Source: Capsaspora owczarzaki ATCC 30864
Taxonomy: Eukaryota; Opisthokonta; Filasterea
DNA length: 64,000 nucleotides
Direction of reading: 5' to 3'
Assembly (NCBI RefSeq): GCF_000151315.2
Contig: NW_011887292.1
Span: 2,581,181-2,645,180 of the forward strand
The notes beneath the pieces are model-generated. The model saw only the letters and a list, made by a program, of their open reading frames with translations. It was not told the origin of the DNA and did no database searches. Shown here piece after piece: positions 24,601 through 34,147 of this stretch (position 1 is the first letter of the stretch; the number at the start of each line of letters is the position of its first letter). A program made the position numbers and the translations under genes.

Positions 24601-26297
24601 AAAGCCCAGCCGCGAAAAGCAACAGGTCAAAAAACACATACCGATCCGACATTTTCAAGTCAAACTCGCGGTGCGCAATCAGCGCGTCCTTTTCGTAAAA
24701 CTCGTAGAATTTGCCCTTCTTGAAAAAGACCACCGTGTCCCAGTGATCCTTCTTGATTGTCCAGTATTGCTTTTCGAACGGAGTGAACTTGGCCCAGGCC
24801 GAGGGCGGGATGAAGAGCGTTCGCGGATCGTACGCCGGATCAGTCGGCAAACGGCCGCTGCCATCCTTCACGTTCACCAACCATGGGTAGCGCTGCTGCT
24901 GGCCCTCCTCATCGCGCGAAGCGCCTGCTGGGCTGCTGGCAAGGGCGCTGCCCAATCCCATCATGCCCTTCTTTGCCGAGGAGGAAGGAGTCACAGCCGT
25001 CATCGGCGACGCTGTGGAACGAGGCGATGTCGAATTCGGAGAGGACGCCGCAAATCGCGCGAGGTGGGCACTGACAGGAGTGCGTGGAGATGTTGCAGCG
25101 GATGCCGTTGTGTTGGAAGCGCGAGGTGTGCTCGGTGCCACAAGTGCGCTCGACGCAGTGCGGTTTGGCGCCTTGGACGCCTTGGACGCCTTTGACCGAG
25201 GTCTCTCGTCATCCTCTTCAAGCATGTCGTCCTCGTCCATGTCGTTGTCGCTTTCGTTGGAGGCGTCCTCATCTGAAGAGTAGTCGTCCGATTCTGCATC
25301 GCTACCGGACTGGGCCGAAAACGACGAGTCCTCGTCGTCAGAGGCCACCACTCGGCGCTTCTTGGCCTGTTTGGCGGGAGAATCTCGGTTGTCGGAGCGG
25401 GATGGTCGTGAGCCTCGCGTCGAACGCGCGCGGCGCTCTTCCGTAGTTGCCGGAGCCGAATCGCGAGCAGAATCTGTTGTGCGAGACACCGTGATGGGCC
25501 GGGAAGCGTGAGCCTCGTCCTCCGAGTCACTGTCGATCGCAGCGCGACGCTTGGCACCGCGGCTGGCAGAGGACGGGGCTGCGCCATCTCCACCAGCTGG
25601 TGCTGCAGCTGCTGCACTGGGACTGGTCGCCGACGAAGCTGGTCGAGTGGCGGCAGGTGTGATGATGCCGCGCGCATCATCGGAGGATGTGTCCATTGGT
25701 TGCGCCTTGTTGTTGGTCGATTGTGGCGACATGGCCAGCATGGCCTTGGCAGCTGTAGGAAGATGGCTCATCGGAGTAACGGGTGTTGGCGGCAAACGCT
25801 GCTCTTCGTCCGTGGTCGAGCTTCGCGGTGTCAGCAACTCCTCGCTGCGCCCGGCCATCAAGTCGTTGCATGCGTCCTCTGCGTCCTCCTTGCTCGTGCT
25901 GGTGCCGAGCTTTGGCGGCGCTGCGGGCTTGTCGACCGCCTTGAAGAACGAGAGCAAGTTACGCTGTTGCGATTTGCCTGGCGTGCCTGCAAACACACAC
26001 ACAGACAGACAGGCACACAGCGAAAGGGCGACCGTTGGTTGCAAAGTGAGCAGCGTGAAGGGACAGGTGGCACTTCAGGGGGAAGTGGCGGAAGCGGAGG
26101 AGAAGGACAAAGCAGCAAGTATGGAAAGAAGGAAAAATCGCGCGGGAAAAAATTGGCGGGAAAACCAAACGCGTTTCTTGCAAACGAAACCCCGCGACTG
26201 CACCTCGTGATTGGTTCTGTGCCACTCTCTCCATTCTGCACACACATATGTGGAGCGGTGTGTCGTGTGTCGGGGGAGGGTTACCTTTGGTGCTCAT
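21660..26297 (-). CDS. MSH6: MSH6 DNA mismatch repair ATPase
   Basis: Four exons: 26297-26285, 25986-24642, 24515-21899, 21776-21660; phases agree, 1363 residues, close to human MSH6 (1360). The 13-base first exon codes MSTK. Residues 10-18 (QQRNLLSFF) form a PCNA-interacting PIP box. A ~370-residue disordered, Ser/acidic linker follows; I see no PWWP domain. The mismatch-recognition domain has GKFYEFYEKDAL with the Phe-x-Glu wedge. Connector, lever and clamp regions follow. The ATPase near residues 1141-1221 has Walker A TGPNMGGKST and Walker B LVILDELGRGTSTFDG. The last exon gives the helix-turn-helix end (VIDRAEQKAAEFEAATRAL). With MSH2 it forms MutS-alpha, which finds base mismatches and small loops in the nucleus. 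The family call is certain; exact start depends on the tiny first exon. Confidence 0.96.
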
Positions 26298-26539
26298 TTT
26301 GATGGGGGACTGATCCAAAAGCAACAAGCAACTGAAACGAAGCGAAACAATAGAAACAAAAAAGAAAAGAAATAAGGAATAGTCAATCCGAATGCTGTAC
26401 AAGACAAGACGCCTATCGCTCATCTCAATCAACGCAATGACGTGAATGCAAAGGACGTTGGCTGCATAACTTTATCGAAACACTTCAAATTAACAAATCT
26501 CGAGCACTCGGCACGCTGACGAGCAAAACGACAAACAGC

Positions 26540-27685
26540 TCAGGGTTGGGGTGCACCAAAGACATACGAGGTCATCGAAAGAGTGCGGAAGACAAAGCCG
26601 CGGAAGAATGGGACGGCGGGCGGAGATTGCTTGTTGGTCGTGTCGTCGGGCAGATTGGCACCGAGCGCCACAAAGATGGGAACAAAGTGCTCCGTTCGAG
26701 GGTGAGCGTGGCGCCCATTTGGGTGCTTTTCAAAGGCGGAGAGCTGCGACTCGCGCTCGGCTTGCGTCAAGTCGGGCGAGGTGACGATCGTGTCGACAAA
26801 CTGCTCAAAGGACGCGGCCCATTCGGCGACCTTGGCAGACTTCCCTGAAGGATCAAAGTCTCCGAGGTTGTGCGTGACGGATCCACTGCCAATGATCAGG
26901 ATGCCCTGATCGCGCAACGGAGCGAGTGCACGGCCCATCTTGATGTGCGTGTCGGGCGACAGGTTCCCGTTCAACGACAGCTGCACAACGGGCACGGTGG
27001 CCTCTGGGAACATAATGTCAAGCGGCACCCATGCGCCGTGGTCCCAGCCACGACTGTTGTCGACCGTGCACGCGAGCTCGGAGACGCCCGATTTGTTCAG
27101 CAGCTGGGCGACTTGCTCAGCCACGTCCGGCGCACCTGGTGCATTGTACTTCCAGTTGTACAGCTCACGCGGGAATCCGCCAAAGTCGTAGATGAGCCCT
27201 GGGTTTGCGCCTCCGGTGACTCGGACTCCGTTCGAGTGCGATTCCCAGTGCGCCGAGACAACCACGATTGCGCGAACAGCGTCCTTGATGGCGTCGGCAT
27301 TGGGCAGCCCGAGGACGTTGCGGACCTTGCGGAAGGCCTGGTAGAAGGGCTCTTTGGTCTGAGTCATGCTCATTGGGCTGCCGTGCGAGACGTAGATGAC
27401 GGGCAGGCGGCGGGGAGCGGCAGAAGGCGAGACGGAAGCCATGGCGGCGGCGGCAGCGGCGGAGGAGGCGATGGTGCGAATGCGGTGCGCGTTGGATGAC
27501 GTGGTGTCAGAGTACGTGTCGGTGACAGTCGGACAGTGCGAGGAGGAGGAGGAGGACGAGGAGGAGGAGGACGGCGAGCTCAAAGCGTCGGCGTTCGAGT
27601 AGTGTGTAGCGGCGATTGACGGGCTGAGCAGAAACAGGAGAAGAAGAGGAACGGTAACAAGACAAGCACCGGGAATGCGATACAC
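26540..27685 (-). CDS. LigB-family extradiol dioxygenase (4,5-DOPA dioxygenase-like) with N-terminal leader
   Basis: Single exon, 381 residues from 27685. The LigB/DODA core starts at about residue 82 and is complete: PVIYVSHGSPMSM, VVSAHWESH, GWDHGAWVPL and EHFVPIFVALGA carry the expected metal-binding histidines and catalytic His. Enzymes of this group (bacterial YgiD, plant DODA) open catechol rings such as L-DOPA next to the hydroxyls using non-haem iron or zinc. The first 80 residues are unusual: a hydrophobic leader (VTVPLLLLFLLSPSIAATHY) and a Ser-rich linker. It may be a signal peptide or anchor sending the enzyme out of the cytosol; alternatively translation starts at the internal ATG at 27445 (MASVSPSAAP), giving an ordinary-sized cytosolic enzyme. 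Substrate in this organism unknown. Confidence 0.9.
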   Translation of the reverse strand: MYRIPGACLVTVPLLLLFLLSPSIAATHYSNADALSSPSSSSSSSSSSSHCPTVTDTYSDTTSSNAHRIRTIASSAAAAAAMASVSPSAAPRRLPVIYVSHGSPMSMTQTKEPFYQAFRKVRNVLGLPNADAIKDAVRAIVVVSAHWESHSNGVRVTGGANPGLIYDFGGFPRELYNWKYNAPGAPDVAEQVAQLLNKSGVSELACTVDNSRGWDHGAWVPLDIMFPEATVPVVQLSLNGNLSPDTHIKMGRALAPLRDQGILIIGSGSVTHNLGDFDPSGKSAKVAEWAASFEQFVDTIVTSPDLTQAERESQLSAFEKHPNGRHAHPRTEHFVPIFVALGANLPDDTTNKQSPPAVPFFRGFVFRTLSMTSYVFGAPQP

Positions 27686-28066
27686 AGCGTGCAGTGCAGA
27701 AGACAGAGTGGACCGCGTCGTCGTCGTCGTCGTTGGTGGTCAAAATGAAGAGGAGTGAGGAGTGTTTGGGGCTTTGAAGCGTTAAAAAACAGTACAAAAA
27801 ACGCTCCGATCGCGCAATCTCGCGCAAGCAACGGCGAAATGAAGACAGACGCACCCGCTCGCGCAATCATGGCGGACAACGGCAAGAAAATAAAGTGTGT
27901 ATTGGCGATCTGATCGCGTCGACAACACACAGCACGAGGAGCGAAACAAAAAACAAAAAACAAAAAAACAAAGCAAAATGCATCCATTTTTTTGTTTTTC
28001 ATATCAATCACAAAAGCCGAGCGATCATTCGTTCGTCAATCCCGTTGGAGGAACTGAGGTTGACCT
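27686..28066. other. Intergenic spacer upstream of the dioxygenase
   Basis: About 380 bp between the 3' end of the MetRS gene and the start of the dioxygenase gene, both on the minus strand. It contains a GTC/GAC triplet stretch (27719-27733) and A-rich DNA (27948-27975). No exon is supported. Confidence 0.5.
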
Positions 28067-31000
28067 CTACTTGGACAGGGAGGCCAGCTGTTGCTTGAGA
28101 GCCAAGAGAATGTTGACTTCGGCAGTAACCACGGCCTTGTCAGCCTTCTGGCTTTTCAGATCGCGCACCTTGTTGCCCTGAACGGCGATTTGGTCTTCCA
28201 GAGCCTTGGTGGTGGCAGACGGGGCGGCGGAGGCCGATGCGGCAGGCGCTGCGGACGGAGCAGCAACTGGCGCAGCAGCAGCAGCAGCCTTGGTGGCGCG
28301 CTCGAGCTGCGACTTGAGATCGAGCAGGACTTTGACCTCGGCATCAATCTTGGCCTTGTCGGCCTTCTCGCCCTTGAGTTTGCGCACAAGATTGCCCTGG
28401 GCATCAACCTTGGCCGTGAGAGCAGCAACGTCGCCGGTCGATGACGAGCCAGCCGCCGCGGTTCCGGCTGCGGGTTGCGGGGAAGAAGCCTGCTGGGTCT
28501 TGGACTTTTTGAGAGCAGCGCTTTCGGTGACAGAGACGGGTCCAGCAGCAGCAGCTCCCTCCTGCTTGCCGCCATACTTGGCGCGGAGAGTCTCGACGAC
28601 GGCGGGCTCAATCTTCTCAAACAGAACGGACGGCGTGCCAATCTCGTGGCCTTCAGGAAGAGTGAGGCCCCAGTGGTCTGCGCGAAGCGATCCGGGAGCG
28701 GCGTTCAGCTGCTCGAGAATCTTCTTGCCGGTGACGGGCATGAAGGGGAAGAGCAGCGTCGACAGCAGGTGCACAAAGTTGGCGCAGAGGCCGAGGCAGG
28801 TGGCGGTGCGCTGCTTGGACAGATCGTCCGTCAGCTTGATGGTCTTCCACGGCTGCACAGTCTGGAAGTACTGGTTGGCAATCGACGAGATCTTGAGAAC
28901 CAGGCGGAGTGCGTCGCGCAAGTGCACTTGCTCCAACAGGTCAATGTACTCGCGAAGGTATCGGTTGACGAGGGCGACAAAGTTGCAGCTTTGCGCATCC
29001 GTGTCCACGTTCAGCACCACTTTGGGCACCTTGCCGGCAAAGTTGGCCTTGATGAACGACAGCGAGCGCTGAACCAGGTTGCCCAGGTTGGCGAGCAGCT
29101 CGTTGTTGACCTTGCTAGCCAAATCCGTCCAGCTAAAGACGCTATCCGTGTACTCGGGTCGGATGCCAAGCAAGTAGAAGCGGAAAATGTCAATGGCCAA
29201 GCCAGTGTCACGCGCGTGGTTGCCAAACACGCCCACGCCACGGCTCTTGGAGAACTTGCCATCCTCATAGTTGAGGAATTCTGCAAGCAAAAGCGAAGCG
29301 AGTGGTGAATGTGAGCAGCCCAAAACCAAGTGTGAAAGAATGAAAACAAGAGTGCAAACAAAGAATGAAAACAAAGAGTGCAAAAAAGAATACCAACGGC
29401 ACTAATGTGATGCACCAGGGTGTAGTTGTCCTTGGCAGCGAGTTGCGACGCGGGGAAGATGATTGAGTGGAATGGAACGTTGTCCTTGGCCATGAACTGG
29501 TAGAGCTGGACTTGCGAAGGGTTCTTCCACCACTTTTCCCACTCGGCAGTGTATGCGGCTGTGATTGAAATGTAGCTGCAAGGAGCGAAAAATCGAAGAG
29601 GAACTGAGCGTTCAGCAGGGTTCTCTCCTTCGCACACTTCAACGTCGCATGCCAAGGGGAAGCAACCTACCCAATCGGTGCATCAAACCAAACGTAAAAG
29701 ACCTTCTCTCGGAAGCCATCCAACGGCACAGGGACACCCCACTTGAGATCGCGAGTAATGCATCGCGGCTTGACGCCCTCCTTCAGCCAGCTGCTGGTAA
29801 TGTGCTTTGCGCTGGCAGTCCAGTCGCCTGAGAGACAAAAGAGAAGAGTGATTGAGTTCCCAACATTGCCGACAATCAGGAGGAAAAACAAACCAAACTT
29901 GGGGAAAACAGTGAAAGCTAACGCGCAACCTACCTTTGACGGAGGAGCCGGCATACCACTCCTTGATTTGTCCATCGAGCATGGGAAGGTTCAAGAACAT
30001 GTGTCGCGAAGGACGGACAACCGGTCGAGAGCGGCAAAGCTTGCATCGGGGCTCAACAAGTTCGACAGCGTTCAAAAGCTTGCCGCACTTGTCGCATTGG
30101 TCGCCACGAGCGTCGTCATACTTGCACGACGGGCAGATGCCTTCGACGAATCGATCGGCCAAGTACCTACAGTCCCGTCAAAAGCGCAATCAACAATAGT
30201 GAGCAAAATGCATCATCAAAAAATACCACAAATGCACAACAGAACACAAAAAAAAAACGAAACAAACGACATCCTGTACCTGTTGCAGGTCTCGCACAAC
30301 AACTGCTCAACAGACTCCTCCAGAAGAGTGTCGTTCTTGAGGGCGCGCAGGAAAATGTCTTGCGAGATTCTATTTCAAAAAAAAAAGGCACGCGTATGTG
30401 GTCAGGAAATTCAAAAGCAAGCCTTGTGAAAAAAAAAAAAACTCAACCCAACAACCAATCAAACCAACCAAAACGCTCAGAACTTACTCGGTTTGCTGAG
30501 GAGTGGTGGTTCGACCAAAGTGATCGAAAGAGATCTGGAAGTACTCGTAAATCTCACGGTGCAACTTGTGGTACTTGTCGCAAATCTGCTGCGGGGTCAG
30601 ACCCTCCTCGAGCGCCTTGGTCTCGGTGGCAGTGCCGTACTCGTCCGTGCCGCAAATGTAGAGAGTGTTGTAGCCACGCTCTCGGCAGAAGCGGGCGTAC
30701 ACATCGGCACTGAGCACGCAGCCAATAATGTTGCCGAGGTGAGGCACGTTGTTCACGTAGGGCAGCGCGCTTGTGATGAGAATGTTGCGCTGGTCGGGCT
30801 TTGGCAAAAGAACCTGGCCTGGAATGGGCGCAGTGGGGTCGGAGCCAACTTTGCCCGTGGGGAGAGCATCCTTGGTCCAGTTGCTCAGCGCATCCTCGAG
30901 CTCCTTCGGGGTGGCCTTCTCCATAATGTCCAGATCGACGATGCCAGTCTTGGCATCTGGGGCAGGCTGGTGGTGTGTGACAGCAGCAGCGGGTGCTGGA

Positions 31001-32350
31001 GCAGCAGCGGAAGCAACAGCAGAGGCTTTGGACGGGAGAACAGCCGCTGCAGTGGCAGAAAGAGCGGCAACATGCGCTGCGAGAGCAGAATCGTCCGCAA
31101 AACCGGTCTTGGCCAGTGCTTGGCGGAAGGCCTCGGTCGAAAACACGTTCTTTTGGAAATACTGCTCAACCGATGCAACCTGGCTACGGATGGCCGCCTC
31201 GAGAGCGAACGCGCCCGTTGCGTGGAATGCGGGGAAGAGGGTTGCGCCCAGAACGACATGCGCGGCATCGCTCAATGGCTGACCCTTGGCGGCCGTGATG
31301 GCAGACGCGATCGTCTTGAGCGCAGCAAGAACTGCAGCCTTGCTGGCGGTCACAAGCGCAGGGACCTTGGGAGGCGCGAGCACAACAGCGAGCTGGCTGG
31401 CCAAGCGCGACTCGTCCAGTTGGATCCAAGTGGCCGCGTCCGCCGTGCACTGGCCAAGCACCGTCACTGCGATTGCGTTCGGGTTGACCAGTGTTCGGCG
31501 CTCATCCAGCGCAAGCACGACAGCAGCCGTGGTGGCCGGAGCGACAGCGGCAGCGCGGTCTGCGAGCTAATGTTACGTCCCAAAAAACGAAGCAGCAAGG
31601 CGTGATCATGCGAAAGGGGGGGGGGGTCAGTTCGCACAGAGACAATCATCATCATCATCATCATCATCACCATCTTATTCCAATACATCATCATCATCCT
31701 TTTTCCAATCGTGTTGTATGGAACAAGAGAGGAGAGAAAGAAGCATTGTAGAAAGCCTCAAAGCACAAGCTGGTACCCCCTCAACCTCCGCCAAAGAGTC
31801 AGTCGAAATGGAACTTTTCCGCTTTGCTTTGCTTTGTTTTGCCTTTGCTTTGACTGCTTTGCCTTGCTTTGACTGCACAAAGCTCGAATGCGTTCAAGTT
31901 CGAGATCGCGGTTCTTTGCTTTTTCTTTGCTTTTTTTTTTTTTTTTTTTGGTGGATTTCCATAGTATTGCATCAGTGCTTTCCCCCCACTCCCCCATCTC
32001 CCCTTCCCAGTCGCGACTCGCTCACTGATTCATTCACTCACTCATTCTCATTGCCAACAACTCGCTCTCGATTCACTCTCAACTCAATGCTGTTGCTTCT
32101 TATTCTCCATCCATCACTCGCTCTCTCTCTCTGTTCTCTCGCGCTCTCCACCTCAGTTGGATTGCGCTTTGGTACTGCAATAGTGCTGTGCTTTTTCGTC
32201 TTTTGTTCGCACCTGCTTGGCTTCGGATGCAGTCGCAATGGCGACGGTGGTGGTGCTGCTGCTGCTGGTGGTCGAACGGAGAGCCAGCGCATGCTCAACC
32301 TTGAGCGCTGCGAGCGACTTGCCGTCGAGCACTGCAACTGTCAGAGACAT
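28067..32350 (-). CDS. MARS1: Cytosolic methionyl-tRNA synthetase with two WHEP domains
   Basis: Seven exons: 32350-32213, 31566-30488, 30369-30280, 30166-29934, 29827-29671, 29575-29394, 29280-28067; every phase closes (1031 codons). Residues 1-200 form a GST-like domain starting [12 protein letters not shown]. The class I core has the HIGH equivalent in [13 protein letters not shown] (about residue 310), a zinc insert with four CxxC knuckles ([26 protein letters not shown], plus LLCETCNR) and the KMSKS equivalent in [10 protein letters not shown] (about 636). The anticodon domain follows. The C-terminus carries two WHEP repeats ([20 protein letters not shown] and [19 protein letters not shown]) where human MARS1 has one; these bind tRNA and may tether the enzyme in a multisynthetase complex. 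The enzyme charges initiator and elongator tRNA-Met. The second exon has no in-frame ATG, which forces the upstream first exon. Confidence 0.95.
31645..31670. repeat. (ATC)n microsatellite in MetRS intron 1
   Basis: About 26 bases of ATC/TCA triplets in the 646-bp first intron. A second low-complexity block of tttgctttg/tttgactg units lies at 31817-31880. Confidence 0.9.
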
Positions 32351-32625
32351 GGGAGAAAAATAGAAATAAGAAATGAAGAATGAAGAGAATGAAGAGTGAG
32401 CAATGAAAACAAACCCTTCAACCTGCAATATGCTCAGAGTTTGGAGATTGAAGAACCAGAGTTTGCTCAGAGTTGACCCCATTCAGAGCAACAACGCGAA
32501 TCCACACAGTGCTATCTGCTTCATCGTTGAATACAAGCGCGCTTTTTGGTTCTGAGATTTGCTCCACTCAATGTCTCAGTCCTATCTTTCACTCACTCAC
32601 TCACCCTCGATCAAACCAAATCAAG

Positions 32626-33820
32626 ATGGAAGCACTGGTGCCGCACTACTCGCCCGTGCGATCGTGCGCGGTTGGCAGCCAGATCACGACAGACTGCGCA
32701 CCAGCGTACAACCAGCATTCGCACCAACACAGGCAGGAGAGCGAGGTCGAGCTGTATGTGCTCGAGCTGGCCAACTCGCCCTCGAGCGAGCTGCTTGGCG
32801 CCGCCACGAGCGACGGCCAGATCCGCATTCTGGACAAGGCCTCGCTCCGTGTAGTGGGCATCCTGCCGGGACACGCAGGTCTCGCGGGTTACCTTCGCGC
32901 GATCCAACCCAAACCTGCTCATGTCCGCCGGCACCGACGGCCGCGTGCTCGTGCTCGGCTGGGACCTGCGCACCGCGTTCGCCGGTAATCATCATGGCCA
33001 CAGCAGCAGCAGCAGCAACGTTCTCCCGGCGATGGAGTTCCGGGCACGGCAGGGCGACCGGTTTGTCAGCATGGATGTGGCCTGCGACGATGTCCTCGTG
33101 GCGGCCGGCACCGAGCTCAGCGGCGACTCTGGCTCCATCTTGATCTGGGACTCGCGCGCAAGCCGCAAGACACTACACACATTCCACGAATCGCACACGG
33201 ACGATGTGACGAGCCTCGAGTTCCACCCGCACGCCCCGGCGCGGTTTGTCACTGGATCCGAGGACGGTCTTGTCTGCCTGTTTGACCTGAACGTCGACAT
33301 GACCTCCCAGGTCCCTACCGACATGGTTGTCGAAGAAGAAGCCACCCCCGAAGAGAAAGCCACCTTGGCGGTGATGAACGCCGAGGCCTCCGTCCACCGA
33401 GTCGGCATCTTTGGACCCTCCGGCGAGTTTGTCTACGCCCTCACTGGCTCGCAGGAGCTCCGATTGTGGAATGGTGCCGAGGCGAGCCAGCTAGCAGCGT
33501 ATTCAAGCGTCCGAGAAAGCCTCAACGAGCACTGCATGAACGCCAACGCACAGCAGGCTGGCGTGGAAGCGCCGCATGTCGACTACCTAATTGCCACCAA
33601 GTACCACGCTCCGTCCGAGCGCTTTTACCTGATTGGAGGAGATTTTAGCGGTGGAGTGCACTTTGCCCATGTATCGCTGTCGAGCATTGACTACATTCGC
33701 TCGCTCCGCACCAGCGCCCACAATGCCGTTATTCGCTGCGTCGACTGGGATGGCCCAGAAAGTCTTCTGTATACCGGAGGCGAAGACGAGCTTGTGTGCC
33801 AATGGAGTGCAGAGCGATAA
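32626..33820 (+). CDS. WDR89: WDR89-like WD40 protein with a one-base frame break
   Basis: Starts at the ATG at 32626 (MEALVPHYSPV). The reading frame shifts by one base near 32887 and continues to the stop at 33820; about 397 residues if joined. WD40 blades are recognisable: LGAATSDGQIRILDKASL, LLMSAGTDGRVLVLGWDLR, HTDDVTSLEFHPHAPARF with GSEDGLVCLFDLNVD, and a last blade with TGGEDELVCQW. The signature around DYLIATKYHAPSERFYLIGGD and the spacing match WDR89, a small beta-propeller of poorly known role. The break falls in GCGGGTT between PGHAGLAG and VTFARSNPN, two parts that are adjacent in the family, so one G too many (or two bases missing) explains it. A sequence error is the simplest reading because the rest is intact; a recent lesion is the alternative. 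AATAAA occurs at about 33941. Confidence 0.8.
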
Positions 33821-34147
33821 ACTGCTGTATCTCTGTTGATTGTTAGCTGTGTCTGTGTGTTGTGGAGAACTTTTGGGTTTGGACTACGACCGAACTTTCT
33901 CCTCGTTGTTGTTGTTGTGGTTTTTTTTTTCTTTTTCAAACAATAAATTTGCTTTTTCTCTTCAGAAAATTCAACGTACAGTAAATCTTGATTTGTCACA
34001 AAAGAGGAGGAACGTGGAAACACGTGGAAACACATCAACTGGCCCCGCTATGGATATAGTAGGAGCAAAGACAACGAGAAAGCCGAAAAGAAGGACAAAA
34101 AAAAAAAGAACCAACGAAAAACCCAATCGTACTCTCTGCCACACTCG
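33821..34147. other. Convergent 3' spacer
   Basis: WDR89-like (+) and ArfGAP (-) genes converge here over 327 bp. It holds a T-rich run (33919-33931) and a polyadenylation signal for the WDR89-like gene. Nothing else is seen. Confidence 0.55.

Noticed and set aside
30493-31605. Long + strand open frame (370 codons)
   Set aside because: Antisense shadow of MetRS exon 2; composition and lack of motifs argue against it.
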